Positions 1 to 6,392 of a DNA stretch of 6,852 nt are shown piece by piece. Within the stretch, counting starts at the first letter, position 1, and each line of letters begins with the position of its first letter. This DNA comes from an uncultured Actinotalea sp. (GTDB taxonomy: Bacteria > Actinomycetota > Actinomycetes > Actinomycetales > Cellulomonadaceae): NCBI RefSeq assembly GCF_946885855.1, contig NZ_CAMPHH010000186.1, positions 1-6,852 of the forward strand, in the 5' to 3' direction. A program made the translations under genes and the position numbers. Under the pieces are notes generated by a model, which saw only the letters and a list, made by a program, of their open reading frames with translations, made no database searches and was not told where the DNA came from.

Positions 1-609
1 CTCCTGCTGGACGGTGTGGGCGAGCTCGTGGGCCAGGACGTGGCGCCCGGCGTCGGTGTCGGGGCTGTACTGGCCGGCGCCGAAGAAGATGTCCCGCCCG
101 GTGGTGAACGCGACGGCGCCCATCCGGGCGGCGGCCGCGGCCGCGCGGCCGTCGGTGTGCACGCGGACCCCGGACAGGTCGCGGCCGAACGCCTCGCCCA
201 TGCTGCGGCGTATCCCGGGGTCCAGGGCCTGGCCGCCGCCCCGCATCGACTCGATGGTCGAGGTCAGCTCGGGACCGGCCGACCCTCCCTCGCGGCCCAC
301 CGTGACGGGGACCGCGGGAGCGGGGGCGGGGCTGCGGTGCGCGACGCCGGGCGCGTGCCCGTGGTGGGTGTGCCCCGGGGCGCCGTCGGCCGCGTCGGCA
401 CCGGCCTCCTGCGCGCGCAGCCGCGCGACCACGCGGTCGGCCAGCCGGTCCGCCTCGTGCTCGGCGGCGTCGTGGACGCCGCCCACCTCGAGGGCAGGCG
501 CGACGGCGCGCCGCACCGGCTGCCCGAGGTCCGCGAGGACCTCCTCGGGGGCCACCCGGACGACCGCCTTCTTCCGCGCCGTCCGCTCCACCGTCTCGGT
601 GCCGCTCAT
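1..609 (-). CDS. DUF4157 (eCIS core domain) protein, N-terminal part, cut by the window edge
   Basis: The reading frame opens at ATG 609-607 and stays open for 203 codons to base 1, so the C-terminus is missing. A GAGGA ribosome site on the minus strand (plus 617-621) sits 7 nt upstream. Residues 45-66 hold the Asp/Glu/Ala/Arg-rich helix (DAAEHEADRLADRV) that usually precedes DUF4157. A Pro/Ala/His-rich linker follows (about 67-118, with HTHHGH at 80-85). The DUF4157 domain starts near residue 125 with ALDPGIRRSMGEAFGRDLSG, then VRVHTD, AFTTGRDIFFGAGQYSP and the metalloprotease-like HELAH at 194-198, followed by TVQQ. Known of the family: DUF4157 proteins cluster at extracellular contractile injection system loci, and the domain is often the N-terminal part of larger proteins, some with toxin domains. 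Zinc binding and proteolysis are inferred from HExxH alone. Whether this copy is a cargo protein or an accessory factor depends on the missing C-terminus. It is transcribed divergently from the cap-protein operon. Confidence 0.93.
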   Translation of the reverse strand, partial: MSGTETVERTARKKAVVRVAPEEVLADLGQPVRRAVAPALEVGGVHDAAEHEADRLADRVVARLRAQEAGADAADGAPGHTHHGHAPGVAHRSPAPAPAVPVTVGREGGSAGPELTSTIESMRGGGQALDPGIRRSMGEAFGRDLSGVRVHTDGRAAAAAARMGAVAFTTGRDIFFGAGQYSPDTDAGRHVLAHELAHTVQQE

Positions 610-725
610 CGTCACGTCCTCGCCGGCCCGTCAGGGCCTCCTCGCAGGGCCCAGGGGGCCGGGGCCACACGTCTCCACCTCGGAGTCTGGGGCAGTGCCA
701 CGCCAGCGGTCGAGGGTCCCGGGTG

Positions 726-750
726 AACATCGGTAGTGATTACGGATGTT
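726..750. promoter_or_regulatory. 25-bp imperfect inverted repeat, candidate operator
   Basis: The left arm AACATCGGTA (726-735) and right arm TACGGATGTT (741-750) are reverse complements at 9 of 10 positions, the only mismatch being 732/744. The spacer is GTGAT. The dyad lies in the AT-richest part of the divergent intergenic region, directly upstream of the LexA-like palindrome and of the weak promoter candidate. Its size and symmetry fit a site for a dimeric repressor or activator acting on one or both divergent genes. The regulator is not identifiable from this window. Confidence 0.5.
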
Positions 751-775
751 GGGGCAGAACCGACGTTCCTAGCAT
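749..775 (+). promoter_or_regulatory. Weak sigma70-type promoter candidate for the cap-protein operon
   Basis: TTGGGG (749-754) could serve as -35 and TAGCAT (770-775) as -10, matching the conserved T-A....T positions. The 15-nt spacer is shorter than ideal and the -35 is poor. Transcription would start near 782, leaving a leader of about 75 nt before the GTG at 859. The candidate is kept because it lies in the AT-rich patch and straddles the LexA-like box. Confidence 0.25.
757..768. promoter_or_regulatory. GAAC-N4-GTTC palindrome, candidate LexA (SOS) box
   Basis: GAAC (757-760), CGAC, GTTC (765-768) is an exact match to the core half-sites of the Gram-positive and actinobacterial LexA box (consensus of the form CGAAC-N4-GTTCG). 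The flanking bases A756 and C769 do not extend the palindrome, so it is a core-only match. I found no other GAAC-N4-GTTC in the window. It lies between the two divergent genes and falls inside the spacer of the weak promoter candidate, where LexA binding would block transcription. Confidence 0.42.
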
Positions 776-840
776 CGATCAGCCCGGTGGGGTCGTGCTG
801 GCCCCTGCCCAGTCACGGCTCCACCGGGGTCCGGTACGTC

Positions 841-850
841 GAGGAGGGAG
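841..850 (+). promoter_or_regulatory. Strong ribosome binding site for the Pvc16-like gene
   Basis: GAGGAGGGAG is the best Shine-Dalgarno match in the window. It sits 8 nt before the GTG at 859 and decides that start over the in-frame GTG at 736, which would add 41 residues without family similarity. Confidence 0.75.
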
Positions 851-858
851 CGGCGCGC

Positions 859-1548
859 GTGCTGATCCCCGCGGTCGAGGAGGGACTCGAGTCCTTCCTG
901 CGCGCCAGCCTGCCGCTGTCCCGCGAGCTGGGCGACATCTCCTTCGAGCCGCCGTCGGGCACGTGGGCCGCCCAGGTCAACCGGATCACGGTCAACCTCT
1001 TCCTCTACTCCGTCTCGCGCAGCCCGCAGCCGCCCCGGCCGATGGCGTCGCGCACGGGCGCGGACGGTCGGCTCGAGCAGCGGGCGCCGCTGCCCATGGT
1101 CCAGCTGTCCTACCTGGTCAGCGCGTGGGCGGGCAGCACCCGCGACGAGCACCAGCTCCTCGGCGACGTCCTCACGCGGCTCATCGCCGCCCAGGTCCTG
1201 CCGGCGGAGCACCTGAGCACCCCGCTGAACTCCAACGTGCAGCTCACCCTCGCCGTCGACGAGCTCAACCGTCCGCGGGACCTGTGGGGCGGTCTGGGCG
1301 GCACGCTGCGGGCGTCCTTCACGCTCCTGGCGACCGTCGCGAGCGACGCCTACGCCTGGGAGACGGCCGCGCCGGGGGTCAGTGCGATCGAGGGGATGGC
1401 GGCCCCGGTGCCGGCGGCCGCGTCCACTGCGGCGGCGGGCGACCGGCCGGCGCTGGTGACCCGTCGCGGCGACGACGGCGCGCTGCGGACCTCGGTCGCG
1501 GACGCCGACGCCGACGCCGACCGCCCCGCCCCGGGCGCGGAGGGCTGA
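859..1548 (+). CDS. DUF4255 / Pvc16-family protein, likely CIS tube-sheath terminator (cap)
   Basis: A 229-residue protein. The family signatures are visible: an N-terminal helix (LIPAVEEGLESFLRASLPL, 2-20), then ISFEPPSGTW (27-36), ITVNLFLYSVS (43-53), and the block VQLSYLVSAWA (81-91) followed by DEHQLLGDVLTRL (96-108) and VLPAEHL (113-119). Known of the family: the Afp16/Pvc16 protein of eCIS particles caps the tube and sheath and sets or stabilises particle length, so this is probably a structural subunit of the distal cap. The last 55 or so residues are an Ala/Pro-rich tail, apparently disordered, with an alternating Ala-Asp run (214-221). The GTG start at 859 is chosen because a strong GAGGAGGGAG ribosome site (841-850) sits 8 nt upstream and the family homology begins there. 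An in-frame GTG at 736 lies in the regulatory DNA and has no ribosome site. The gene heads an operon and its stop is 4 nt from the next start. Confidence 0.92.
   Translation: MLIPAVEEGLESFLRASLPLSRELGDISFEPPSGTWAAQVNRITVNLFLYSVSRSPQPPRPMASRTGADGRLEQRAPLPMVQLSYLVSAWAGSTRDEHQLLGDVLTRLIAAQVLPAEHLSTPLNSNVQLTLAVDELNRPRDLWGGLGGTLRASFTLLATVASDAYAWETAAPGVSAIEGMAAPVPAAASTAAAGDRPALVTRRGDDGALRTSVADADADADRPAPGAEG
1501..1521 (+). repeat. Short hexanucleotide repeat in the cap-protein tail
   Basis: GACGCC is repeated three times and followed by GAC, encoding an alternating Asp-Ala run in the disordered C-terminal tail. Being in multiples of six, length changes would keep the frame. Confidence 0.7.
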
Positions 1549-1552
1549 CCCC

Positions 1553-3775
1553 GTGCGGGTCATGAGCCCCGTCGAGCTCGTCGAGGTCGACCCGGGCGGC
1601 GCCGGCGAGGTCGTCCTCGAGGTGGTCAACACGTCGGCGGTCATCGAGGGCGTCACGGCGCGCGTCCTCGGGCTGCCACCGGAGCACGTCACCGTCACGC
1701 CCGCGGTCCTGCCGCTGTTCCCCGACGCCGTCGGCCGGCTCGTCGTCCGCCTGGACGTGCCCCCGACGTTCCCGGCGGGGCGCCACCCCGTGACCGTCGA
1801 GGTCGTCGGGCAGGCGGAGACGCACGTCGTGCACCACGACGTCGACCTCGTGGTCGGTCAGCAGCCCGCCCTCGCCCTCGCTGCCGCGCCGACGCTCGTG
1901 CGGGCCCGCCGGCGCGCCCGGTTCGCCGTCGACGTGCGCAACGAGGGCAACGTCGCCCTCGACGTCGCGCTGCGTAGCAGCGACGCGGACCGCACGATCT
2001 CGACCCGGATCGTGCCCTCGACCGTCCACGTGGCGCCCGGGGCCGCCGCGCGCTGCCTCGTCGACGTCCGGGGCCCCCGGCAGCTCTTCGGCGGCGACCG
2101 CGACCGGCCGCTGCGGGTCGAGGCGACGGCGCAGGACTCCACGGCCGTCGTGGCGCTCGTGCTGCGCCAGCGCTCGGCCGTCAGCCGTGGCCTGCTCACC
2201 GCGCTGGTGCTCCTGGCCATCGTGGGGACCTGGGCGGCGATCTTCCTCCTCGGCATCCGCTCCGTCCTCGGCGCGGAGCCGGTGACGAAGATCCCGCCGG
2301 AGTCCTTCTTCGCGGCGACGGCGCTCGAGGGCGCGGCAGGTGCGGGCGGCGCGGTGACGCCGGCCGGCGCCCTGGACCGCTCGGGGGCCCTGCCCGCGGG
2401 CCTGGGAGCCGCCCTGAGCGGCACGGTCGTCGGCGCATCCGACGGCCAGGGGGTCGGCCGCATCACCGTCGAGGCGCACCGCCGCACGCGTGACGGCCTC
2501 GAGGTGGTCGGCTCCGCGGCCACGCAGCAGGACGGCTCGTACGTCGTCGCCGGCCTCTTCCCCGGGCAGTACCTGCTGAGCTTCCGCGCCGAGGGCTACG
2601 ACGAGGTCTGGTACCCCGCGGCGCCGGACGCGACGGGGGCCCAGGCCGTGGCCGGCCGGGCGCGCGAGGCGACGACGGGGCTGGACGTCGAGATCGTCGG
2701 GCGGCCCGCGAGCATCACCGGCACCGTGGACGTCGGCGACGTCAGCACGCCCGTGCCCGTCACGGTGACCGCGCGGGCCGTCTGGCTCGGGGACGGCGAG
2801 GGAGCGGTCGTGGCGACGACCACGACCGACGACGCGGGAGGTTACGCGCTCACGGCGCTCGAGGCGCCCGGGACCTACGAGCTCACGTTCACGGCGGAGG
2901 GCTACCGGCCGACGACGATCACCGAGCGCGTCGCCGGGGGACAGGCGCGCTTCGCCACGACGGTCGGCCTCGGCGCCGGCGCCGGGCAGATCTCCGGGAC
3001 GGTCACCGACGGCGCCGGACCGGTCGGGGGCGTCACGGTGACGACGACGGTCGAGGGCGCCGAGGTCGTCGTCGGGACACCCACCGTCGGTGCCGTGGGC
3101 ACGTTCGTCCTGCCCGCCCTGCCGACGCCCGGCACGTACGTGCTGGAGTTCACGCGCGACGGCTTCACGCCGCGCACGGTCGTCATCGACCTCGCGGCCG
3201 GTCAGAGCCGCACCGACGTCGCCGTCCAGATGCGCGGGGGCGCGGGCACCGTGCAGGGCCGGCTGGTCCGCCCCGACGGCCAGGGACTGGGCGGGGCGAC
3301 CGTGACCGTGGGCGGCGGGCCGACGGCCGTGACCGCCACGACGCTCACGACGGGAACGGTCGGCGCGTTCACCGTCGCGGGCCTGGAGCCGGGCGTCTAC
3401 ACGCTCACCTTCACGCTGCCCGGCTGGGCCCCGCAGAGCGTGCCGGTCGACCTCACCTCCGGCACGACGCTCCCGCTCACCGTGACGATGCAGCCGTCGC
3501 TCGGCGCGGTCGAGGGCCGCGTGCTGCGCGACGGCGCCGGCGTCGCGGGTGTCGAGGTCGTCGCGACCGACGGGCAGCGGACGTGGACGGCGACGTCGAC
3601 CGCGGTCGCCGGCCGGCCCGCCGGCTACTTCGCCCTGGCCCAGCTGCCGACGGGCACCTACACCGTGACCGTGGCGCAGTCCGGACGGGTCGTGGAGACC
3701 GCGGTGGTCCGGGTGACCGCGGGCGGCACCGTGACGCAGGACCTCACCCTGCCCTCCGCCGGCGGGGGTGGCTGA
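1553..3775 (+). CDS. Single-pass membrane protein with N-terminal beta-sandwich domains and five carboxypeptidase-regulatory-like repeats; candidate CIS membrane anchor
   Basis: A 740-residue protein with no signal peptide. Residues about 8-105 and 108-200 look like two beta-sandwich domains of the kind found in actinobacterial proteins often labelled 'hydrolytic protein'. Marks are LEVVNTSAVIEG in the first and VDVRNEGNVALDV plus APGAAA in the second. One transmembrane helix spans about 214-236, with Arg residues just before it (RQRSAVSR), so the N-terminus should be cytoplasmic. A Pro/Ala/Gly linker (241-285) leads to five repeats of about 85 residues starting near 286, 388, 479, 565 and 651. 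Each opens with a [SQE]G[TR]V-type strand and carries GxY/F...L...PGxY...F. These resemble CarboxypepD_reg (transthyretin-like) folds. No peptidase catalytic domain is present. The GTG at 1553 has GGAGGG at 1539-1544, 8 nt upstream; an ATG at 1562 is the alternative start. A link between the cytoplasmic CIS and the envelope is inferred from topology and from its position after the cap gene. Confidence 0.93.
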   Translation: MRVMSPVELVEVDPGGAGEVVLEVVNTSAVIEGVTARVLGLPPEHVTVTPAVLPLFPDAVGRLVVRLDVPPTFPAGRHPVTVEVVGQAETHVVHHDVDLVVGQQPALALAAAPTLVRARRRARFAVDVRNEGNVALDVALRSSDADRTISTRIVPSTVHVAPGAAARCLVDVRGPRQLFGGDRDRPLRVEATAQDSTAVVALVLRQRSAVSRGLLTALVLLAIVGTWAAIFLLGIRSVLGAEPVTKIPPESFFAATALEGAAGAGGAVTPAGALDRSGALPAGLGAALSGTVVGASDGQGVGRITVEAHRRTRDGLEVVGSAATQQDGSYVVAGLFPGQYLLSFRAEGYDEVWYPAAPDATGAQAVAGRAREATTGLDVEIVGRPASITGTVDVGDVSTPVPVTVTARAVWLGDGEGAVVATTTTDDAGGYALTALEAPGTYELTFTAEGYRPTTITERVAGGQARFATTVGLGAGAGQISGTVTDGAGPVGGVTVTTTVEGAEVVVGTPTVGAVGTFVLPALPTPGTYVLEFTRDGFTPRTVVIDLAAGQSRTDVAVQMRGGAGTVQGRLVRPDGQGLGGATVTVGGGPTAVTATTLTTGTVGAFTVAGLEPGVYTLTFTLPGWAPQSVPVDLTSGTTLPLTVTMQPSLGAVEGRVLRDGAGVAGVEVVATDGQRTWTATSTAVAGRPAGYFALAQLPTGTYTVTVAQSGRVVETAVVRVTAGGTVTQDLTLPSAGGGG
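2408..3751 (+). repeat. Array of five transthyretin-like / carboxypeptidase-regulatory-like domain repeats in the first anchor-like protein
   Basis: Protein residues 286-733 contain five diverged copies of about 85 residues. Recurrent elements are an opening SGTV/QGR/EGR strand, a G-G/A-x-V-x-V turn (VGGVTVT, LGGATVTV, VAGVEVV), a GxF/Y strand (GTFVL, GAFTV, GYFAL), PGxY or TGTY, and a closing strand of T/D-x-x-V-x-L type. The repeats diverge at the DNA level, so this is an old domain array and not a recent tandem duplication. Confidence 0.8.
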
Positions 3776-3776
3776 C

Positions 3777-6383
3777 GTGCGGCTGGACATCGCGCCCCGT
3801 CGGCTCGCCACCCCTCCGGGGGAGCCCGTCGCCCTCGCCGTCGAGATCTCCAACACCGGGGACCTCATCAGCGGTTACACCGTGCGCGTGCTGGGCGCCG
3901 ACCCGGCCTGGGTGCAGGTGGACGAGCCGCAGCCGCGTCTGTTCCCGGGGGAGTCCACGACCGTGGGCGTCCTCCTGTCCCCGCCCGACTCCCTGCCGGC
4001 GGGCGAGCGGCGCATCGCCGTGCAGGTCCGCGAGCTGAGCGGGGCGCAGCGCACGTCGGTCGAGGAGGTCGTCCTCGAGGTGCCCGAGCGGCGGGACCTC
4101 GCGGTGACCCTCGACCCCACGACCGTCCACGCCGGCCGGCGCGGCACGTTCGGCGTCTTCCTGGAGAACCGGGGGAACACGCCGGTGGCCGGTCGCGTGG
4201 TCGGCACGGACCCGGAGCGCCGGATCACCTTCCGGTTCGACCCGCCGCGGTTCGACCTGGCGCCCGGGGAGCACGCCGTGCTCGAGCTGCGGGCGAGCGC
4301 CCGACGGCGGCTCTTCGGGGCGATCGAGGCGCGCACGTTCGAGCTGCGGGTCGACGACGGGCGCCGGCCCCCGCCGCCGCAGCCCGAGCTCGCCCCCGTG
4401 CCCGGTGGGTCGGGCTCCTCCCGCGCCGCCGTCACCAGCCACGCCCTCGACGCACCCGCGTCGGACGGCCTCCCGCCGGACGCGATGGGCGTCCTCGTCC
4501 AGCGCCCGGTCTTCACCCGCGGGCTGCTCGCGCTGATCGGCCTGCTCCTGGCGATCACGGTCTTCGCGGTCGTCATCACGACGGCGTTGGGCAGCGTGGT
4601 GCAGCAGTCCGCCGCCGACCGGGACCTGGCCCTGCGCGTGGCGCAGGCACGGGACGAACCGGTCCGCGCCGGGACGTCGACGGTCGGGGGCCAGGTCCGC
4701 CTCCTGTCGACCGGCGAGCCGGTGGGCTCGGTGTCCGCGGAGATCTTCGCGGAGGACGACACGGCGGCGCCGGTCGCGACGACCTCGACCGCCGACGACG
4801 GCTCGTTCGCGTTCTCGGCGCTGCCCGCCGGCGGGTACAAGCTCCGCTTCCGCGGCGCGGGCTTCGCGGAGGTCTGGTACCCGACGGCGCCGACGGACGC
4901 CGACGCGGAGGTGGTGACCGTGGCGGACGGCCGGGACGTCGCCGGCCTGACGGTGCTCGTGGGCGGGGTGCCGGCCTCGGTGTCGGGGACGGTGGTCGGT
5001 CCGGACGTGGCCGGCGCGACCGTGCGGCTCGAGCTGCCGCTGGACCTGCCACCCCTGGCCGGCGCGGTGCCGCCCGAGCCCGGCGAGGCGCAGGACCAGG
5101 CCACCTCCGGCGCCGTGGTGCGCTCGGTCCCCGTCGGTGGCGACGGGACCTTCGAGCTCACGCAGGTGCCGTCCCCGGCGGTCTACGACCTGGTGACGTC
5201 CCGCCCCGGCGCGACCACCCAGGTGCAGCGGATCGACGTCGCGGCCGGCGAGGTCCGCACCGGCCTGGAGATCCAGCTCCTCGACGGCGACGGGTCGATC
5301 TCGGGCCTGGTGACCGGCACGGACGGCCCGATCGGCGGGGCGTCCGTGGTGGCGACGTTCGGCGACGCGTCCGTGCGCACGGTGTCCCTCACCCAGGACC
5401 AGGTCGGCGCGTTCACGCTCCGCGGCCTGCCCACCCCGGGGACCTTCACGGTCGTCGTCAGCGCCGAGGGGTTCGCGCCGGCCACCCTCACGCTCGACCT
5501 CGGCCCCGGTCAGCAGCTCACCGGGGTCGGCGCGACCCTCGGCGCGGCCGCGGGCTCCCTCGCCGGCGTCGTCACGGCACCCGGCGACCCCGGCGGCGTC
5601 ACGGTCACGGTGACGGACGGGGCCATGACGCGGCAGACCGTGACCCAGAGCTCGGCGCCCGCCGGCGCGTGGACCGTCGCCGGGCTGCGGATCCCCAGCA
5701 CGTACACGGTGACGTTCTCGCGGACGGACCTCCAGACGCAGGTGCTGTCCGTGAGCATCGACGGCTTCGGGCGCGTGACCGCGGGCGCCCCCTCGGCGAC
5801 GCAGGTCGACGCGACGATGCGCCCGGCGACCGCGCGGCTGGCCGGCCTGGTCCGCCAGAGCGACGTCGAGGGCACCCTGGTGGGGCCGGCGGAGAACGTC
5901 CTCGTGACCGCGAGCTCCGGCGCCCAGCAGCTCGCGGTGACGACCGCCTCCACCCCCGCGGCGGCGGCGGGCACCTTCGTCCTGGAGGGCCTCACGCCGG
6001 GCACGTGGACGGTGACGTTCAGCCGCCCCGGCACCCGACCGACGTCGATGATCGTCACGCTCACCGCGGGCGAGGACCGCCGCCTGGAGCCGGTGCTCAT
6101 CTCGCCCGCCTCGATCAGCGGTCGCGTGACGCAGGGGGCCGCGGGCGTCTCCGGGGCGATCGTCGAGCTGTTCCTGGCCGCGGAGTACGGGACCGCTGCG
6201 CCGCCGGTCGCGACCGCGACGACCGACACGACCGGCGCCTACCTGCTCCCGGACGTCGACGCACCCGCCTTCTACGTGGTCCAGGTGCGCCTGGCCCCCG
6301 GCAGCCCTCCGGTGGCGACCTCGCCGCCCCTGACGCTCGAGCCGAGCGAGCAGGAGACCCGTGACTTCCCGCTCGGCCCGTGA
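3777..6383 (+). CDS. Paralogous single-pass membrane protein with six carboxypeptidase-regulatory-like repeats; candidate CIS membrane anchor
   Basis: An 868-residue paralogue of the upstream protein. The N-termini align directly (VEISNTGDLISGYTVRVLG here against LEVVNTSAVIEGVTARVLG there), as do the second domains (ENRGNTPVAG; LAPGEHA; RRRLFG). Residues 1-105 and 107-195 are the two beta-sandwich-like domains. Residues 195-238 are a Pro/Gly/Ser linker, and the transmembrane helix is about 248-272, preceded by VQRPVFTRG. Six repeats follow, starting near 303, 401, 507, 594, 687 and 779. The first carries the EVWYP motif shared with the upstream paralogue. By positive charge at the N-side of the helix, the repeats should lie outside the membrane. 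There is no Cys and only one Lys (355). The GTG at 3777 is chosen because a G-run (3764-3768) lies 8 nt upstream and because it aligns with the paralogue's start. A GTG at 3768 would overlap the previous gene. One nucleotide separates the genes, suggesting translational coupling. Function is inferred only. Confidence 0.93.
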   Translation: MRLDIAPRRLATPPGEPVALAVEISNTGDLISGYTVRVLGADPAWVQVDEPQPRLFPGESTTVGVLLSPPDSLPAGERRIAVQVRELSGAQRTSVEEVVLEVPERRDLAVTLDPTTVHAGRRGTFGVFLENRGNTPVAGRVVGTDPERRITFRFDPPRFDLAPGEHAVLELRASARRRLFGAIEARTFELRVDDGRRPPPPQPELAPVPGGSGSSRAAVTSHALDAPASDGLPPDAMGVLVQRPVFTRGLLALIGLLLAITVFAVVITTALGSVVQQSAADRDLALRVAQARDEPVRAGTSTVGGQVRLLSTGEPVGSVSAEIFAEDDTAAPVATTSTADDGSFAFSALPAGGYKLRFRGAGFAEVWYPTAPTDADAEVVTVADGRDVAGLTVLVGGVPASVSGTVVGPDVAGATVRLELPLDLPPLAGAVPPEPGEAQDQATSGAVVRSVPVGGDGTFELTQVPSPAVYDLVTSRPGATTQVQRIDVAAGEVRTGLEIQLLDGDGSISGLVTGTDGPIGGASVVATFGDASVRTVSLTQDQVGAFTLRGLPTPGTFTVVVSAEGFAPATLTLDLGPGQQLTGVGATLGAAAGSLAGVVTAPGDPGGVTVTVTDGAMTRQTVTQSSAPAGAWTVAGLRIPSTYTVTFSRTDLQTQVLSVSIDGFGRVTAGAPSATQVDATMRPATARLAGLVRQSDVEGTLVGPAENVLVTASSGAQQLAVTTASTPAAAAGTFVLEGLTPGTWTVTFSRPGTRPTSMIVTLTAGEDRRLEPVLISPASISGRVTQGAAGVSGAIVELFLAAEYGTAAPPVATATTDTTGAYLLPDVDAPAFYVVQVRLAPGSPPVATSPPLTLEPSEQETRDFPLGP
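4683..6374 (+). repeat. Array of six transthyretin-like / carboxypeptidase-regulatory-like domain repeats in the second anchor-like protein
   Basis: Protein residues 303-866 hold six copies. Landmarks are VGGQV, VSGTVVG, ISGLVTG, LAGVVTA, LAGLVRQ and ISGRVTQ at the repeat starts, and GSFAFSALPAGGY, GTFELTQV, GAFTLRGLPTPGTF, GAWTVAGLRIPSTY, GTFVLEGLTPGTW and GAYLLPDVDAPAFY at their cores. The third copy is closest to the third copy of the upstream protein (both have LPTPGT followed by an EGF or DGF-type strand). Confidence 0.8.
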
Positions 6384-6392
6384 GGTGACCCG

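Noticed and set aside
640..665. GC-rich hairpin (GGGCCC/GGGGGCC stretch) as a terminator
   Set aside because: It has no T-run, lies upstream of a start codon, and such self-complementary G/C runs are expected by chance at this base composition.
14..736. Plus-strand open frames over the left end
   Set aside because: They are antisense to the DUF4157 gene, whose minus-strand translation shows a continuous family match with HELAH. They also run through the intergenic regulatory region.
736..858. Upstream start (GTG 736) for the Pvc16-like protein
   Set aside because: It has no ribosome site, sits inside the dyad, and the added 41 residues (with Cys, Trp and His unlike the rest) show no family similarity. 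The strong site at 841-850 favours GTG 859.
3768..3776. GTG at 3768 as the start of the second anchor-like gene
   Set aside because: It lacks an upstream ribosome site and would overlap the previous gene. GTG 3777 has a G-rich site at the right distance and aligns with the paralogue's N-terminus.
1379..3868. Long open frame of 829 codons on the minus strand
   Set aside because: It lies fully opposite two recognised plus-strand genes. Its translation is low-complexity Arg/Gly/Ala/His-rich, as expected from reading the GC-rich opposite strand, and no domain is visible.
2408..6374. Carboxypeptidase enzyme
   Set aside because: Only the regulatory-like transthyretin-fold repeats are present. There is no M14 zinc-binding HxxE...H catalytic domain in either protein.
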